Below the pieces are notes generated by a model, which did no database searches, was not told where the DNA came from, and saw only the letters and a program-made list of their open reading frames with translations. The translations under genes were made by a program, and so were the position numbers. A DNA stretch of 64,000 bases from Fimbriiglobus ruber (GTDB lineage: Bacteria; Planctomycetota; Planctomycetia; Gemmatales; Gemmataceae). Shown piece after piece: positions 35,519 to 45,400 of this stretch (its first letter is position 1; each line of letters begins with the position of its first letter). The stretch lies in NCBI RefSeq assembly GCF_002197845.1, contig NZ_NIDE01000018.1, forward strand, positions 62,001 through 126,000. The letters are read 5' to 3'.

Positions 35519-35813
35519 ACTTCTGGCAGAGAGCCGCCGCATAGGCGCCGTAGCCGAATATGCGAACAAGGAACCCCGCTGCTGCCCCTCGACCACACGA
35601 CCCACACTTCATGTTCCGCTTCGCCGACGACCGGCGCATCCTCAGGATCCACCTGGAAGGTGTCGAGGCCGGACGGCGGATTTCCGTTTCAAAATCAACC
35701 CCATGACGGGAAAGCGATCGGGTCTGCTGGCATCGGCGGTGGCGGGTGAGTGGACCTGTTCGAGTCTATCCTGGTGCGGACGGGGTAGTAACTGTCGGCT
35801 TGGCTACGCACGG

Positions 35814-36112
35814 TCACCAAATCTTCCCACACAGCTCGAAGCCGATGTTCCTCAACAATTGATTCGGTCGTCTGATCTTGCCTTCGTCCTCGCCGCCTAC
35901 CGGGGAGACCCCTCCACGATACCGAGGACGCCTCGTCTCTGTTCGGTTTCCAGGATGACCTCGGTGGGATTTGCGGTCGCACAGATGGTCCGGCGCACTT
36001 CAGGAACCATCTTCATCGGGTTCGGCACGTTCAGCGGGTCGAAACCGCCGCCCAGAAAGATGATCAAGGCGTGCCCGGCCCGGACTGAGCGGCGTAACAA
36101 GTGATCGAGCAC
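35814..36112 (-). pseudogene. Adenosine-specific-kinase-like protein (PF04008 type), C-terminal fragment with frameshift
   Basis: The minus strand encodes RAGHALIIFLGGGFDPLNVPN, VPEVRRTICATANPTEVILE and TEQRRGVLGIVEG, which match the conserved core of the small adenosine-specific kinase family as I remember it. At the C4 run 35909-35912 one base is missing and the next frame gives GVSPVGGEDEGKIRRPNQLLRNIGFEL, the expected family C-terminus. The first 60 or so residues of the family are absent upstream. The gene is thus a decayed fragment lying antisense between two kinase genes. Confidence 0.6.
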
Positions 36113-36330
36113 GGTTCGGGATTCCGACCCTCGGCCCGCTTTTTGCTCAAATTAAGAATTCGCCTCTTCCAAATGTACCTCGCCATTGCCCGTCAGCGAA
36201 AACGGTTGCGGAACGCCCTGCCTCTCGGCACCCTCATCCGTTGGTAGAATAGCGTCTTGCGTCTACGCCCGGTGAGCGCACACCTGCGCCAATGCTGGAT
36301 CGGCGATGATTTTACCCAAGAAGGCAGAAC

Positions 36331-39300
36331 ATGGCTGACGTGTCGGAACTCCTGGTCCTCTCTCGGCAGGAGCCGTCCGGGCCGAGGGCCAGCCTTCTCC
36401 TGGTGGATGACACCCCGGCCAACCTCCTTTCGCTCCGAGCCATTCTCGAAGAACTCGGCCAGAACCTCGTGGAAGCCCGCTCCGGCGAGGAAGCGCTGGA
36501 GCGGGTCGAGGCCCAAGAGTTCGCCGCCGTACTGCTCGATGTCCTGATGCCGGGGATCGGCGGGTTCGAGACGGCACGAGCGATTCGGGGCCACGAGCGG
36601 TCCCGCCACACACCCATCATCTTCCTCACCACCGGCGACATCGACCGATCACAAACGGAAGAGGCGTACCGCCTCGGCGCAGTGGACTTCCTGGTGCAGC
36701 CCCTGATGCCGGTCGCCTTCCGGGCCAAGGTGCGTGGCCTCGTCGAACTGTTCCTGGACAAGCAGCGGGCGAGGCACGAGGCCGACCAACTCCGCCTGCT
36801 CGTTCAGGGGACGACGGACTACGCCATCTTCATGCTGGACCCGCAGGGCAACGTGGCCTCGTGGAACGCCGGGGCCGAGCGCATCAAGGGGTACAAGGCC
36901 GAGGAGATCGTCGGCCGGCACTTCTCCCGCTTCTACCCGCCCGACGCCATCGAGCGGGGCTGGCCCGCCCACGAACTCGAAGTCGCCAGGACCGAAGGGC
37001 GGTTCGAGGACGAGGGGTGGCGGGTCCGCAAGGACGGCGCCCGGTTCTGGGCCAACGTCGTCATCACGGCGCTTTCCGACGAGGCGGGGGAGTTCCGTGG
37101 CTTCTTGAAGATCACCAGGGACATGACGGAGCGCAAGCGGTCGGAGGAGAACGCCCGACTCCTTGCCGAAGAAGCAGCGGCCCGCCGGGCGGCGGAAGAA
37201 AACGCCCGACTCCTCCACGACCAGCGGGAGCGGCTGCACGTCACGCTGACGAGCATCGGGGATGCCGTCATCAGCACCGACGCCGAGGGCCGGGTCGAAT
37301 TCCTCAACCCGGTCGCCGAGAACCTGGTCGGCTGGACGACGGACGAAGCCGCCCGCCGCAGCCTGACGGATGTGTTCCGCATCGTCAACGAGGACACCCG
37401 CCGGCCGGTCGATAACCCGGCGCTGCGGGCGCTGCGGGAGGGCCGCATCGTCGGGCTGGCGAACCACACCATCCTCATCTCGAAGGACGGCACGGAGCGC
37501 CCGATTGACGACAGTGCGGCCCCGATCCGGGATCAGAAGGGCAACATCTCCGGTAGCGTGCTGGTCTTCCGGGACATCAGCGAGCGGAAGCGGTCGGAGG
37601 CGGCGCTGGGCGAGCGGCTACGGCTGCTCGCCCTGAATGCGGCGGTCGGGGAGTCGCTCGTCCGGGGCGACAGCTTGGCGGTCATGCTCCAACGGTGTGC
37701 CGGGGCACTGGTGGACCACCTGCACGGGGCATTCGCCCGCATCTGGACTTTTAACCCGCACGACGACGTTCTCGAACTCCGGGCGAGCGCCGGCCTGTAC
37801 ACGCACCTGGACGGCCCGCACAGCCGGGTTCCGGTCGGCCACTACAAGATCGGGCTGATCGCCCGGGAGCGGAAGCCGCATCTGACGAACGCCGTGGTCG
37901 GCGACCCCCGTGTCGGCGACCAGGAGTGGGCGCAGCGGGAGGGCATGGTCGCCTTCGCCGGATACCCGCTTCTGGTGGACGACCGGCTGGTGGGCGTGAT
38001 GGCGATGTTCGCCCGCCAACCCCTGTCCGAGACGACACTGGGGGCGATGGCGTCGGTGGCCGACGAGATCGCCGTCGGGATCGAGGGGACATCGGCCCAG
38101 GAGCGGCTCCACGAACAGGAAGAATGGCTGCGGGTGACGCTCGCCAGCATCGGCGATGCGGTGATCGCCACCGACACCGAGGGGCGGGTCACGTTCCTCA
38201 ACGGCGTGGCACAGGAGTTGACCGGCTGGCAAATGACGGACGCCCGGGGGCAACGGCTGAACGCCGTATTCACGATCCTCAACGAACAGACCCGTCGGCC
38301 GGTGGAAAACCCGGTCGAGAAGGTGCTGCGGGAAGGCGTCGTCGTCGGGCTGGCGAACCATACCGTCCTGATCGCCAAAGACGGTGCCGAGCGGCCCATT
38401 GACGACAGCGCCGCCCCGATTCGTGACGAGACGGGGAAAATGATCGGCGTGGTGCTGGTCTTCCGGGATGTGGCCGAGCAGCGGCGTGCGGAACACGAAC
38501 TGCGCACGAGTGAGGCCCGCAAAAGCGCCATCTTGGAGACGGCGCTCGATTGCATCATCACCATGGATCACGACGGCCGGGTGGTGGAGTTCAACCCGGC
38601 CGCCGAACGGACGTTCGGTTACGCCCGGTCTGAGATCGTCGGGCGAAAACTGGCCGACTTCATCGTCCCGCCGTCGTTGCGGGAGCGGCACGACCGGGGG
38701 ATGACGCACTACCTCGCCACGGGAGAAGGCCCGGTCCTCGGCCGTCGGCTCGAACTCCCCGCCCTGCGAGCGGACGGCACCGAGATTCCCGTCGAAGTGT
38801 CGATCACCCGCATCCCGACGGACGGCCCGCCGGTGTTCACGGCCTACCTGCGGGACATCAGCGAGCGCAAGCGAAGTGAGGCGGTTCTGGCCGGGCAGAA
38901 GCGAGTCCTGGAATTGCTCGTCCAGGGGGCACCGCTCCCCGACGTGCTGGACGCCCTGTGCGAGATCGTCGAAGGACAGAGCCGAGACAAACTGATCGCC
39001 ACGGTCCTTCTCGTGGACGAGGACGGCCAGCGTCTCCGCTCGGTCGCCGGTCGCCGGGCACCCGCCGATTACACCCGGGCGGTGGACGGGGTGCGGATCG
39101 GGCCGTGCGTCGGCTCGTGCGGCACGGCGGCGCACCGGGGCGAGCCGGTCGTCGTGTCGGACATCGCCGCCGACCCGTTGTGGGCGGACTTCCGGGACCT
39201 GGCGTTGGGCCACGGGCTGCGGGCGTGTTGGTCCACGCCGATCTTCTCGTCACAGGGGAAGGTCTTGGGGACGTTCGCCGTGTACTACCCGTCGCCCCAC

Positions 39301-40503
39301 CGTCCGTCTCCCGAAGAACTGCGGCTGGTGGACATCTTGACCCGCTCGGCGGGGGTCGCCGTCGAGCGCCGGCGGGACGAGGAGGCGCTCAAGGAGGCCG
39401 ACCGCCGCAAGGACGAGTTCCTGGCGACGTTGGCCCACGAACTCCGCAACCCCCTGGCCCCGATGCGCAACGCCCTCCAGGTCATGCAACTGGCGGGCGG
39501 CGACGGGGCGGCCGTCGGGCGGGCGCGGGAGATGATGGAGCGGCAGATGCGGCACATGGTTCGACTGGTGGACGACCTGCTCGACGTGTCCCGCATCACC
39601 AAAGACAAACTCGACCTCCGCAAGCAGCGGGTCGATCTGGCGGCGGTCGTGCGTACCGCCGTCGAGACGAGCCGCCCGCTGATCGAGGCGGCGGGCCATG
39701 AACTGACCATCACCCTGCCGCCGCAGCCGGTGTTTGTGGACGGCGACCCGGTGCGGCTGGCCCAGGTCTTCTCCAACCTGCTCAACAACGCCGCCAAGTA
39801 CACCGACCGGGGCGGGAAAATCTGGCTGGCCGCCGAGCGACTGGGGAGTGATGCGGTCGTCTCGGTGCGGGACACCGGGCTGGGCATCCCCAGGGACATG
39901 CTCGGCAAGGTGTTCGAGTTGTTTACGCAGGTGGACCGCACGCTGGAGAAGGCCCAGGGCGGGTTGGGCATCGGCCTGACGCTGGTGCGGCGGCTGACCG
40001 AAATGCACGGCGGCGGCGTCGAGGCCCACAGCGAGGGAGTGGGAAAAGGGAGCGAGTTCATCGTGCGCCTCCCGGCCATATTTGTTCCCCCGTCCCGTGA
40101 CGAGCGGGCGACCGAGGAACGCACCCCCTCGTCCCGCCGGCGCCTCCTGGTCGTGGACGACAACCGGGACTCGGCCGTCAGCCTGGGCATGATGCTCGAA
40201 CTCATGGGCAACGAGGTCCGCACGGCGCACGACGGGTTGGAGGCGGTGCAGGCGGCGGAGGTCTTCCGTCCCGACGTGATCCTTCTGGACATCGGGCTGC
40301 CCCGGCTGAACGGCTACGAGGCGGCCCGGCGGATCAAGGGCCAGCCGTGGGGTGAGGACATCGTGCTGATCGCCCTGACCGGCTGGGGCCAAGAGGAGGA
40401 CAAGCGGCGGTCCAAGGAGGCGGGCTTCAATTTCCACATGGTCAAGCCGGTCGAACCCGCCGCCCTGGAGAAGGTGCTGGCCGGTCTGCTCTCATACCAC
40501 TGA
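36331..40503 (+). CDS. Giant hybrid histidine kinase: REC-PAS-PAS-GAF-PAS-PAS-GAF-HisKA-HATPase-REC
   Basis: The 1,390-residue soluble protein has a receiver at the front (LLLVDDTPANLL, phosphoacceptor Asp about 70 in VLLDVLMPG), PAS about 150-260 and 300-415 (the second and fourth PAS are near duplicates, each with NTxxRRPVDNP-like and ISKDGTERPIDDSAAPIRD blocks), GAF about 430-580, PAS about 590-715 and 725-850, GAF about 860-1005, HisKA with [20 protein letters not shown], HATPase with NLLNNAAKYTDRGG and [13 protein letters not shown], and a terminal receiver RLLVVDDNRDSAVSL with ILLDIGLPRLNGYEAARR. ATG 36331 has AAGAAGG upstream. It should integrate several small-molecule or redox cues; partners are unknown. 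Confidence 0.9.
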   Translation: MADVSELLVLSRQEPSGPRASLLLVDDTPANLLSLRAILEELGQNLVEARSGEEALERVEAQEFAAVLLDVLMPGIGGFETARAIRGHERSRHTPIIFLTTGDIDRSQTEEAYRLGAVDFLVQPLMPVAFRAKVRGLVELFLDKQRARHEADQLRLLVQGTTDYAIFMLDPQGNVASWNAGAERIKGYKAEEIVGRHFSRFYPPDAIERGWPAHELEVARTEGRFEDEGWRVRKDGARFWANVVITALSDEAGEFRGFLKITRDMTERKRSEENARLLAEEAAARRAAEENARLLHDQRERLHVTLTSIGDAVISTDAEGRVEFLNPVAENLVGWTTDEAARRSLTDVFRIVNEDTRRPVDNPALRALREGRIVGLANHTILISKDGTERPIDDSAAPIRDQKGNISGSVLVFRDISERKRSEAALGERLRLLALNAAVGESLVRGDSLAVMLQRCAGALVDHLHGAFARIWTFNPHDDVLELRASAGLYTHLDGPHSRVPVGHYKIGLIARERKPHLTNAVVGDPRVGDQEWAQREGMVAFAGYPLLVDDRLVGVMAMFARQPLSETTLGAMASVADEIAVGIEGTSAQERLHEQEEWLRVTLASIGDAVIATDTEGRVTFLNGVAQELTGWQMTDARGQRLNAVFTILNEQTRRPVENPVEKVLREGVVVGLANHTVLIAKDGAERPIDDSAAPIRDETGKMIGVVLVFRDVAEQRRAEHELRTSEARKSAILETALDCIITMDHDGRVVEFNPAAERTFGYARSEIVGRKLADFIVPPSLRERHDRGMTHYLATGEGPVLGRRLELPALRADGTEIPVEVSITRIPTDGPPVFTAYLRDISERKRSEAVLAGQKRVLELLVQGAPLPDVLDALCEIVEGQSRDKLIATVLLVDEDGQRLRSVAGRRAPADYTRAVDGVRIGPCVGSCGTAAHRGEPVVVSDIAADPLWADFRDLALGHGLRACWSTPIFSSQGKVLGTFAVYYPSPHRPSPEELRLVDILTRSAGVAVERRRDEEALKEADRRKDEFLATLAHELRNPLAPMRNALQVMQLAGGDGAAVGRAREMMERQMRHMVRLVDDLLDVSRITKDKLDLRKQRVDLAAVVRTAVETSRPLIEAAGHELTITLPPQPVFVDGDPVRLAQVFSNLLNNAAKYTDRGGKIWLAAERLGSDAVVSVRDTGLGIPRDMLGKVFELFTQVDRTLEKAQGGLGIGLTLVRRLTEMHGGGVEAHSEGVGKGSEFIVRLPAIFVPPSRDERATEERTPSSRRRLLVVDDNRDSAVSLGMMLELMGNEVRTAHDGLEAVQAAEVFRPDVILLDIGLPRLNGYEAARRIKGQPWGEDIVLIALTGWGQEEDKRRSKEAGFNFHMVKPVEPAALEKVLAGLLSYH

Positions 40504-40948
40504 AACGGCCCCGCTTCGGGTCCGGTTCCTCCAGCCCCAATTCGAACCGCATCCTGAAGTCCACCCACCGCTTCTTATCCGCCCGGATGGAGTTCACTAC
40601 CGCCGCCACCTTGTCTTCCTCCGGGCCGTAAGACCGAAGAACGGCGGCGACTTCGGCGGCTTCCTCTTCCGACATCACTTCCGTTTCTTTCTCCTCCCGT
40701 GCCCGCTCGGAGGCGAAGTGTTCGGCGTCCGTTCGTGCGTCCAGATACCCGCCCGGCCCCATCGAAATGGCCCCGGCTGCGACCTCGGCCAACCCAGCCG
40801 TGATGATGATCTCGGTCGCTTCCACGGCCCCGGACAGACCCGCTGCCAGGGCGAACGGGACCGTCATGCCGTCCGACATGCCGATCACGATGTCCCGGAC
40901 GGTTTCCGAGGCGATGAAATGCTTCTCGACGTGCGGCGTCTGCGGCAT
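40442..40948 (-). CDS. VIT1/CCC1-family transporter, C-terminally truncated
   Basis: ATG 40948 follows GAGGAAC. The product starts HVEKHFIASETVRDIVIGMSDGMTVPFALAAGLSG, the first transmembrane block of VIT1/CCC1 iron/manganese transporters, then GAISMGPGGYLDARTDAEHF and the cytoplasmic metal-binding domain EREEKE-like EEKETEVMSEEEAAEVAAVL, VVNSIRADKKRWVDFRMRFELGLEEPDP. The family then needs three more membrane helices, but the frame ends 40 residues later in low-complexity sequence antisense to the 3' end of the histidine kinase. It is probably a non-functional remnant of a gene of about 235 residues. Confidence 0.75.
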   Translation of the reverse strand: MPQTPHVEKHFIASETVRDIVIGMSDGMTVPFALAAGLSGAVEATEIIITAGLAEVAAGAISMGPGGYLDARTDAEHFASERAREEKETEVMSEEEAAEVAAVLRSYGPEEDKVAAVVNSIRADKKRWVDFRMRFELGLEEPDPKRGRFSGMRADRPAPSPGRRVRPA

Positions 40949-41114
40949 GAGTTCCTCGCTCCGAGGGGCGCTCGGTGACACGCCTCGGGCGATCGGGGTC
41001 ACGGCGCAAGTCATTCCTGAAGCCGGTATTCTACCCACAGTACACGAACGCCCGGTGGGACATCGCCCCCGCCACTCGAACACCGAGCCGTCGCCACTCA
41101 CGAGACACGCCGCC

Positions 41115-41654
41115 ATGCCAGCCAACACACCAAGCATTGATCCCGGCGTGCGCATCGGCCACGTCCACCTGAAGGTGGCCGATCTGGAGCGGGCGCTGCG
41201 GTTCTATTGCGGCGTCCTCGGCTTCCAGATCACCCAGCGGTACGGGGCGCAGGCGGCGTTCGTGTCGGCGGGCGGCTACCACCACCACATCGGGCTGAAC
41301 ACCTGGGAGAGTCGGGGTGGATCGCCGCCGCCACCCGGATCGACCGGCCTGTACCACACCGCCATCCTCTACCCCACGAAGAAGGCACTGGCCGTCGCCC
41401 TGCGGCGTGTCCTGGAAGCGGGCGTCCCGCTGGACGGGGCGAGCGACCACGGGGTCAGCGAGGCGCTGTACCTGCGTGACCCCGACGACAACGGCGTGGA
41501 GTTGTATTGGGACCGCCCGCAGGTGCAGTGGCCCCGGACGGCGGGCGGCGAGTTGGCGATGTTCACTCGGCAGCTCGACTTGAACGCCTTGCTTCAAGAG
41601 ATCGAGACACCGCCAACCACACCAGCAGTCGGCGAAGGCCCGAAGGACTTGTGA
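41115..41654 (+). CDS. VOC-family (glyoxalase/extradiol dioxygenase-like) protein
   Basis: From ATG 41115 the 179-residue product has IGHVHLKVADLERALRFYCGVLGFQITQRYG (first beta-alpha-beta module with metal His), GGYHHHIGLNTW, GLYHTAILYPTKKALAVALRRVLEAG, and ALYLRDPDDNGVELYWDRP with the metal Glu. This resembles catechol-2,3-dioxygenase-like CatE family half-size members. An upstream extension to 40767 runs antisense through the VIT1-like gene and is rejected. Substrate unknown. Confidence 0.87.
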   Translation: MPANTPSIDPGVRIGHVHLKVADLERALRFYCGVLGFQITQRYGAQAAFVSAGGYHHHIGLNTWESRGGSPPPPGSTGLYHTAILYPTKKALAVALRRVLEAGVPLDGASDHGVSEALYLRDPDDNGVELYWDRPQVQWPRTAGGELAMFTRQLDLNALLQEIETPPTTPAVGEGPKDL

Positions 41655-41691
41655 GTGGGGATGAAATGGCGGTCGTACCGGCCCGACACGA

Positions 41692-42147
41692 TCACGCCGG
41701 TTTCGCCCGGAGGCCGATGAGGATCGTCGTCTCCAGCTTCGACGGCTCGGCGCAATGATGGCCGTACACTTCCAGCGACGGCGAGCCGATGACCTCGCTA
41801 CGACCCGCAAGTTCGGCCTTTAACTCCGCCCACTTTTGGGGCAAGGCTTGATATGGCCCGACGTGGACATGTTTCATGTACCGCTCCAACTCGAACTCCA
41901 GCGGCTCAATCGGATCGGGAGTGGGAAGCGATTGGGGGCTTCGGAGTTCGACCCCAACGAACATTCTTCCACCGAGTAGATACACCCAATGGTTGATGCC
42001 CGTCGTCGGAATCCCGGCCCCTTTAACGACCTGCCACATTTCGTTCATGAGGCGAAAGCCGACCTCGCCGTACCGCTCGTTCTCGACCACGCCCTCGATG
42101 CCGTGCAGCTGGAATCGAATCGGCTCCTCGACGATCTCGATGTTCAT
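41692..42147 (-). CDS. GyrI-like / AraC effector-binding-domain protein
   Basis: ATG 42147 with GAGGA about 9 bases upstream gives 151 residues: MNIEIVEEPIRFQLHGIEGV, then GFRLMNEMWQVVKGAGIPTTGINHWVYL, FVGVELRSPQSL and YMKHVHVGPYQALPQKWAELKAEL, ending GHHCAEPSKLETTILIGL. This is the single-domain SHS2-type fold of GyrI-like small-molecule binding proteins, which sequester drugs or act as sensors. No DNA-binding domain is attached. The 38 bp to the convergent VOC gene are empty. Confidence 0.8.
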   Translation of the reverse strand: MNIEIVEEPIRFQLHGIEGVVENERYGEVGFRLMNEMWQVVKGAGIPTTGINHWVYLLGGRMFVGVELRSPQSLPTPDPIEPLEFELERYMKHVHVGPYQALPQKWAELKAELAGRSEVIGSPSLEVYGHHCAEPSKLETTILIGLRAKPA

Positions 42148-42442
42148 TTCGATGTCCTCGTCTTGCGTGTGGCCTGAGAATTCATCTTGCGTTTCGCTTC
42201 GGCCTTCTCCGTGTCCGGCCTCACCCGCACTTCCGCCCCCGGCTTTCCTCACCCTACTGCGAGGGAGCAAACGGACTGCCCGGTAGGATTACGGCGGGAG
42301 ATGGAATGGGTAGGTTTCGGGGTGTCTCAATTCTCCCAATTACCCACCAGTGGGGGGTTCCTTCGGCACGGTGGTTGATCGAGAACGCCGATGCCATTCG
42401 GGCGCTCTACGACCGTCTCAGCGAGTGAGTTAGCCTGCGCAC

Positions 42443-45400
42443 TCACACCCTCGCCGCCGACAAATTCGCCAGGAGTTTCATCAGGGTTGCGGGGTCCACC
42501 GGTTTGATTAGGTGGTGGTCGAACCCGGCCTCATGCGTCCGTTGGCGGTCCTCGGCTTGGCCCCAGCCGGTTTGGGCGATCAGAACCACCTTCCTGCCGT
42601 TCGCCTGCGCCCGGATGCGGCGGCACGCCTCATACCCGTTCAGTTTCGGCAGCCCGATGTCCAGCAGGATCACGTCGGGCCGGAACTCGACCGCCGCCGT
42701 TACTGCCTCCTCGCCGTCGTAGGCCGTGCGGGTGTCGCCGCCCATCAACCCCAGCATGTCGGCCAGGCTGTCCGCACCGTCCCGGTTGTCGTCCACCACC
42801 AGGATGCGGAGCGAGGTCTTCGGGGCGTTCCTGTCGTCGCCCGCTTCCGGTTGCGGTCGGGACGCCTCAACCACGACCGGCAGGTTCACCACAAACTCCG
42901 ACCCGTTCCCCAATCCGCCGCTCCGGGCTTCGATTCGCCCGCCATGCATTTCCACGAGCCGCTTCACCAGGGCCAGCCCGATGCCCAGCCCGCCCTGCGA
43001 CCGCTCCAGGGCGGTCTTCACCTGGGAGAACATCTCGAAGATGCGGGGCAACTGTTCGGCGGCGATGCCGATGCCCGTGTCCTTCACCGCCACCACCACG
43101 TCGCCCCCGTGCCTCTCGGCGGTGAGCGTGATGCGCCCGCCCCGCTCCGTGTACTTGGCGGCGTTGGTCAGCAGGTTCGAGAACACCTGGGCCAACCGAG
43201 TCAGATCGGCTTCGACCACGACCGGCTGGGTCGGGAGGACGACTTCCAGGTGGTGCCCCATCTGCTCGACGAGGGGGCGGCTGGTTTCGACGGCGCTGGA
43301 CAGCACCGCCGCCAGGTCGATTCGCTCCTGGCGCAGTTCGATCTTGCCCTGGTTGATGCGGCTCACGTCCATCAGGTCATCGACCAGCCGCACCATCTGG
43401 CCCAACTGCCGCTCCATCATGGTCCGGGCCTTATCCCCGGTGACGACATCGCCGCCCGACAGCCGCAGGAGTTGGAGGCCGGTGCGGATCGGGGCCAGCG
43501 GGTTGCGCAGTTCGTGGGCCAGGGTCGCCAGAAACTCGTCCTTGCGCCGGTCGGCGTCGAGCAGGTCTTGCACGAGGCGGGCGTTCTCGATGGCGACGGA
43601 GGCCATCTGCGCCAGTTGCACGAGGATGTTTTCGTCCTCGGCGGTGAACTCCCCCTCGTGCCGGTCGGAAAGCTGGATCAGGCCCAGGTTCCGCCCGTCC
43701 CGACCGACCAGCGGGGCGGCGAGCCAGCCCCGCATTGGCGGGTGCCTTCGGGCGTGCGGGCCGAACCCCATGTACGCCGGGTGGCCCTCCAACTCGGCCT
43801 GCGTCATGCGCACCGGCCTGTTCGTGCGGCAGACCAGCGAGTAGACGCCCGACCCGTCCGGCCTCTCGTCGTATCCCCGCCAGGCGGCGTACTTCTCGGA
43901 CAGGGACACCGTGTTGATCGCCTGGCCCCAATTCTGGTCGGTGGTGAAGCCCGTGACCGCCTGGTGCGCCCCAATCAGGGACCGGGCCTCCTCGGTGACG
44001 AGGCCGGTGATCGAGGCGACATCGGGGGCGGCGGTCAACCGGGTGGCGATCTCGGCCAGGCGGCGCAGTTGTTCCGACTGCCTCCGGGTCGCTTCCTCGG
44101 CCCGCTTCCGTTCCGTGATGTCGGTGAACAGGATGCCGACCTTTCGGCTCTCAGCCCCGCCGACCCGGTAGGCGTACACGTCGAACCACCGGCCCATCGC
44201 CTTGGCCTCGTTGACGAACCGGATCGGCTCGCCGGTCGCCGCCACCCGCCCGTATATCTCGAACCAGTGGGCGTCGTGGTCCGGGACCAGTTCCCGGATC
44301 GTCCGGCCCAGGGCGTTCGTGAACCCGGTGTGCCGCTCGAAGGTCGGGTTCGCCTCCAGGAAGCGGTAGTCGGCGGGCCGGTCGGCGGCGTCGTACAGCA
44401 TCTCCACCACGCAGAACGCCTCGTCCATCGACTCGAACAGGGTGCGGAACCGCTCCTCGCTGGCCCGGATCGACTCGCCCGCCTCCCGCCGCATCCGGGC
44501 CATTTGCAGGTGGGCCGACACACGGGCCAGCAGTTCCCTGGCCCCGAACGGCTTGACCAGATAGTCGTCGGCACCGGACTGAATCCCCTCGACCCGGCTC
44601 TCTTCCCCCGCACGGGCCGACAGCATGACGACCGGCACACTACGGGTGCGGGGGTCGGCCCGGAGTTCCCGGAGTAGCCCGAATCCGTCCAGCCGGGGCA
44701 TCATCACGTCGGTCAGGACCAGATCGGGCGTCCGCTCCCGTGCCGCCGCCAGTGCCGCTTCGCCGTCCGCTACGGCCTCGACCCGGTACGCCCCGGCCAA
44801 CAGCCGCACGACGTACTGCCGCATGTCGGCGTTGTCGTCGGCCACCAGCACACGGGGCCGGTCGTCGTCCGGTGCGATTGTCGCCTGAGAATTCGGAGGC
44901 GGTATTTCCGGGTCCGACGTGAGATCGGCACTTGCTTCGTGTGGGCCGTCCGGGAGCCACCGGAACGCCTCCTCAATGAAGGGCGTGGCCTGGGACGACA
45001 CCGGCGTTGTGGTCCGGCCCCCCACGATCTGGTCGGCGGGCAGGTGAGCCGATCCCAGCGGCACGGACACGGTGAATGTCGTTCCCGCCCCGACGACGCT
45101 ATCGGCGGTAACGGACCCCCCGTGCAACTTGACCAACTCCTGCACGAGTGCCAGCCCGATTCCGCTCCCCTCGTGGGTGCGGCCTCGTGCGTTCTCGACC
45201 CGGTGGAACCGCTCGAACAGCCGGGGCATCTCCTCGGCGGGGACGCCCGTGCCGGTGTCCCGGACCCGCAGTTCGGCGGCGTCCCCGACCCGCCGCACCG
45301 AGACGCCGATTCCACCTTCGAATGTGAACTTGAGGGCGTTGGACAGCAGGTTGAGGACCACTTTCTCCCACATCTCCGGGTCCACGAACACCGGCTCGCC

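Noticed and set aside
42512-44677. Plus-strand frame of 721 codons inside the two-core histidine kinase
   Set aside because: Antisense shadow of a gene with clear kinase and receiver motifs; the product is His/Arg/Pro-rich and has no domain.
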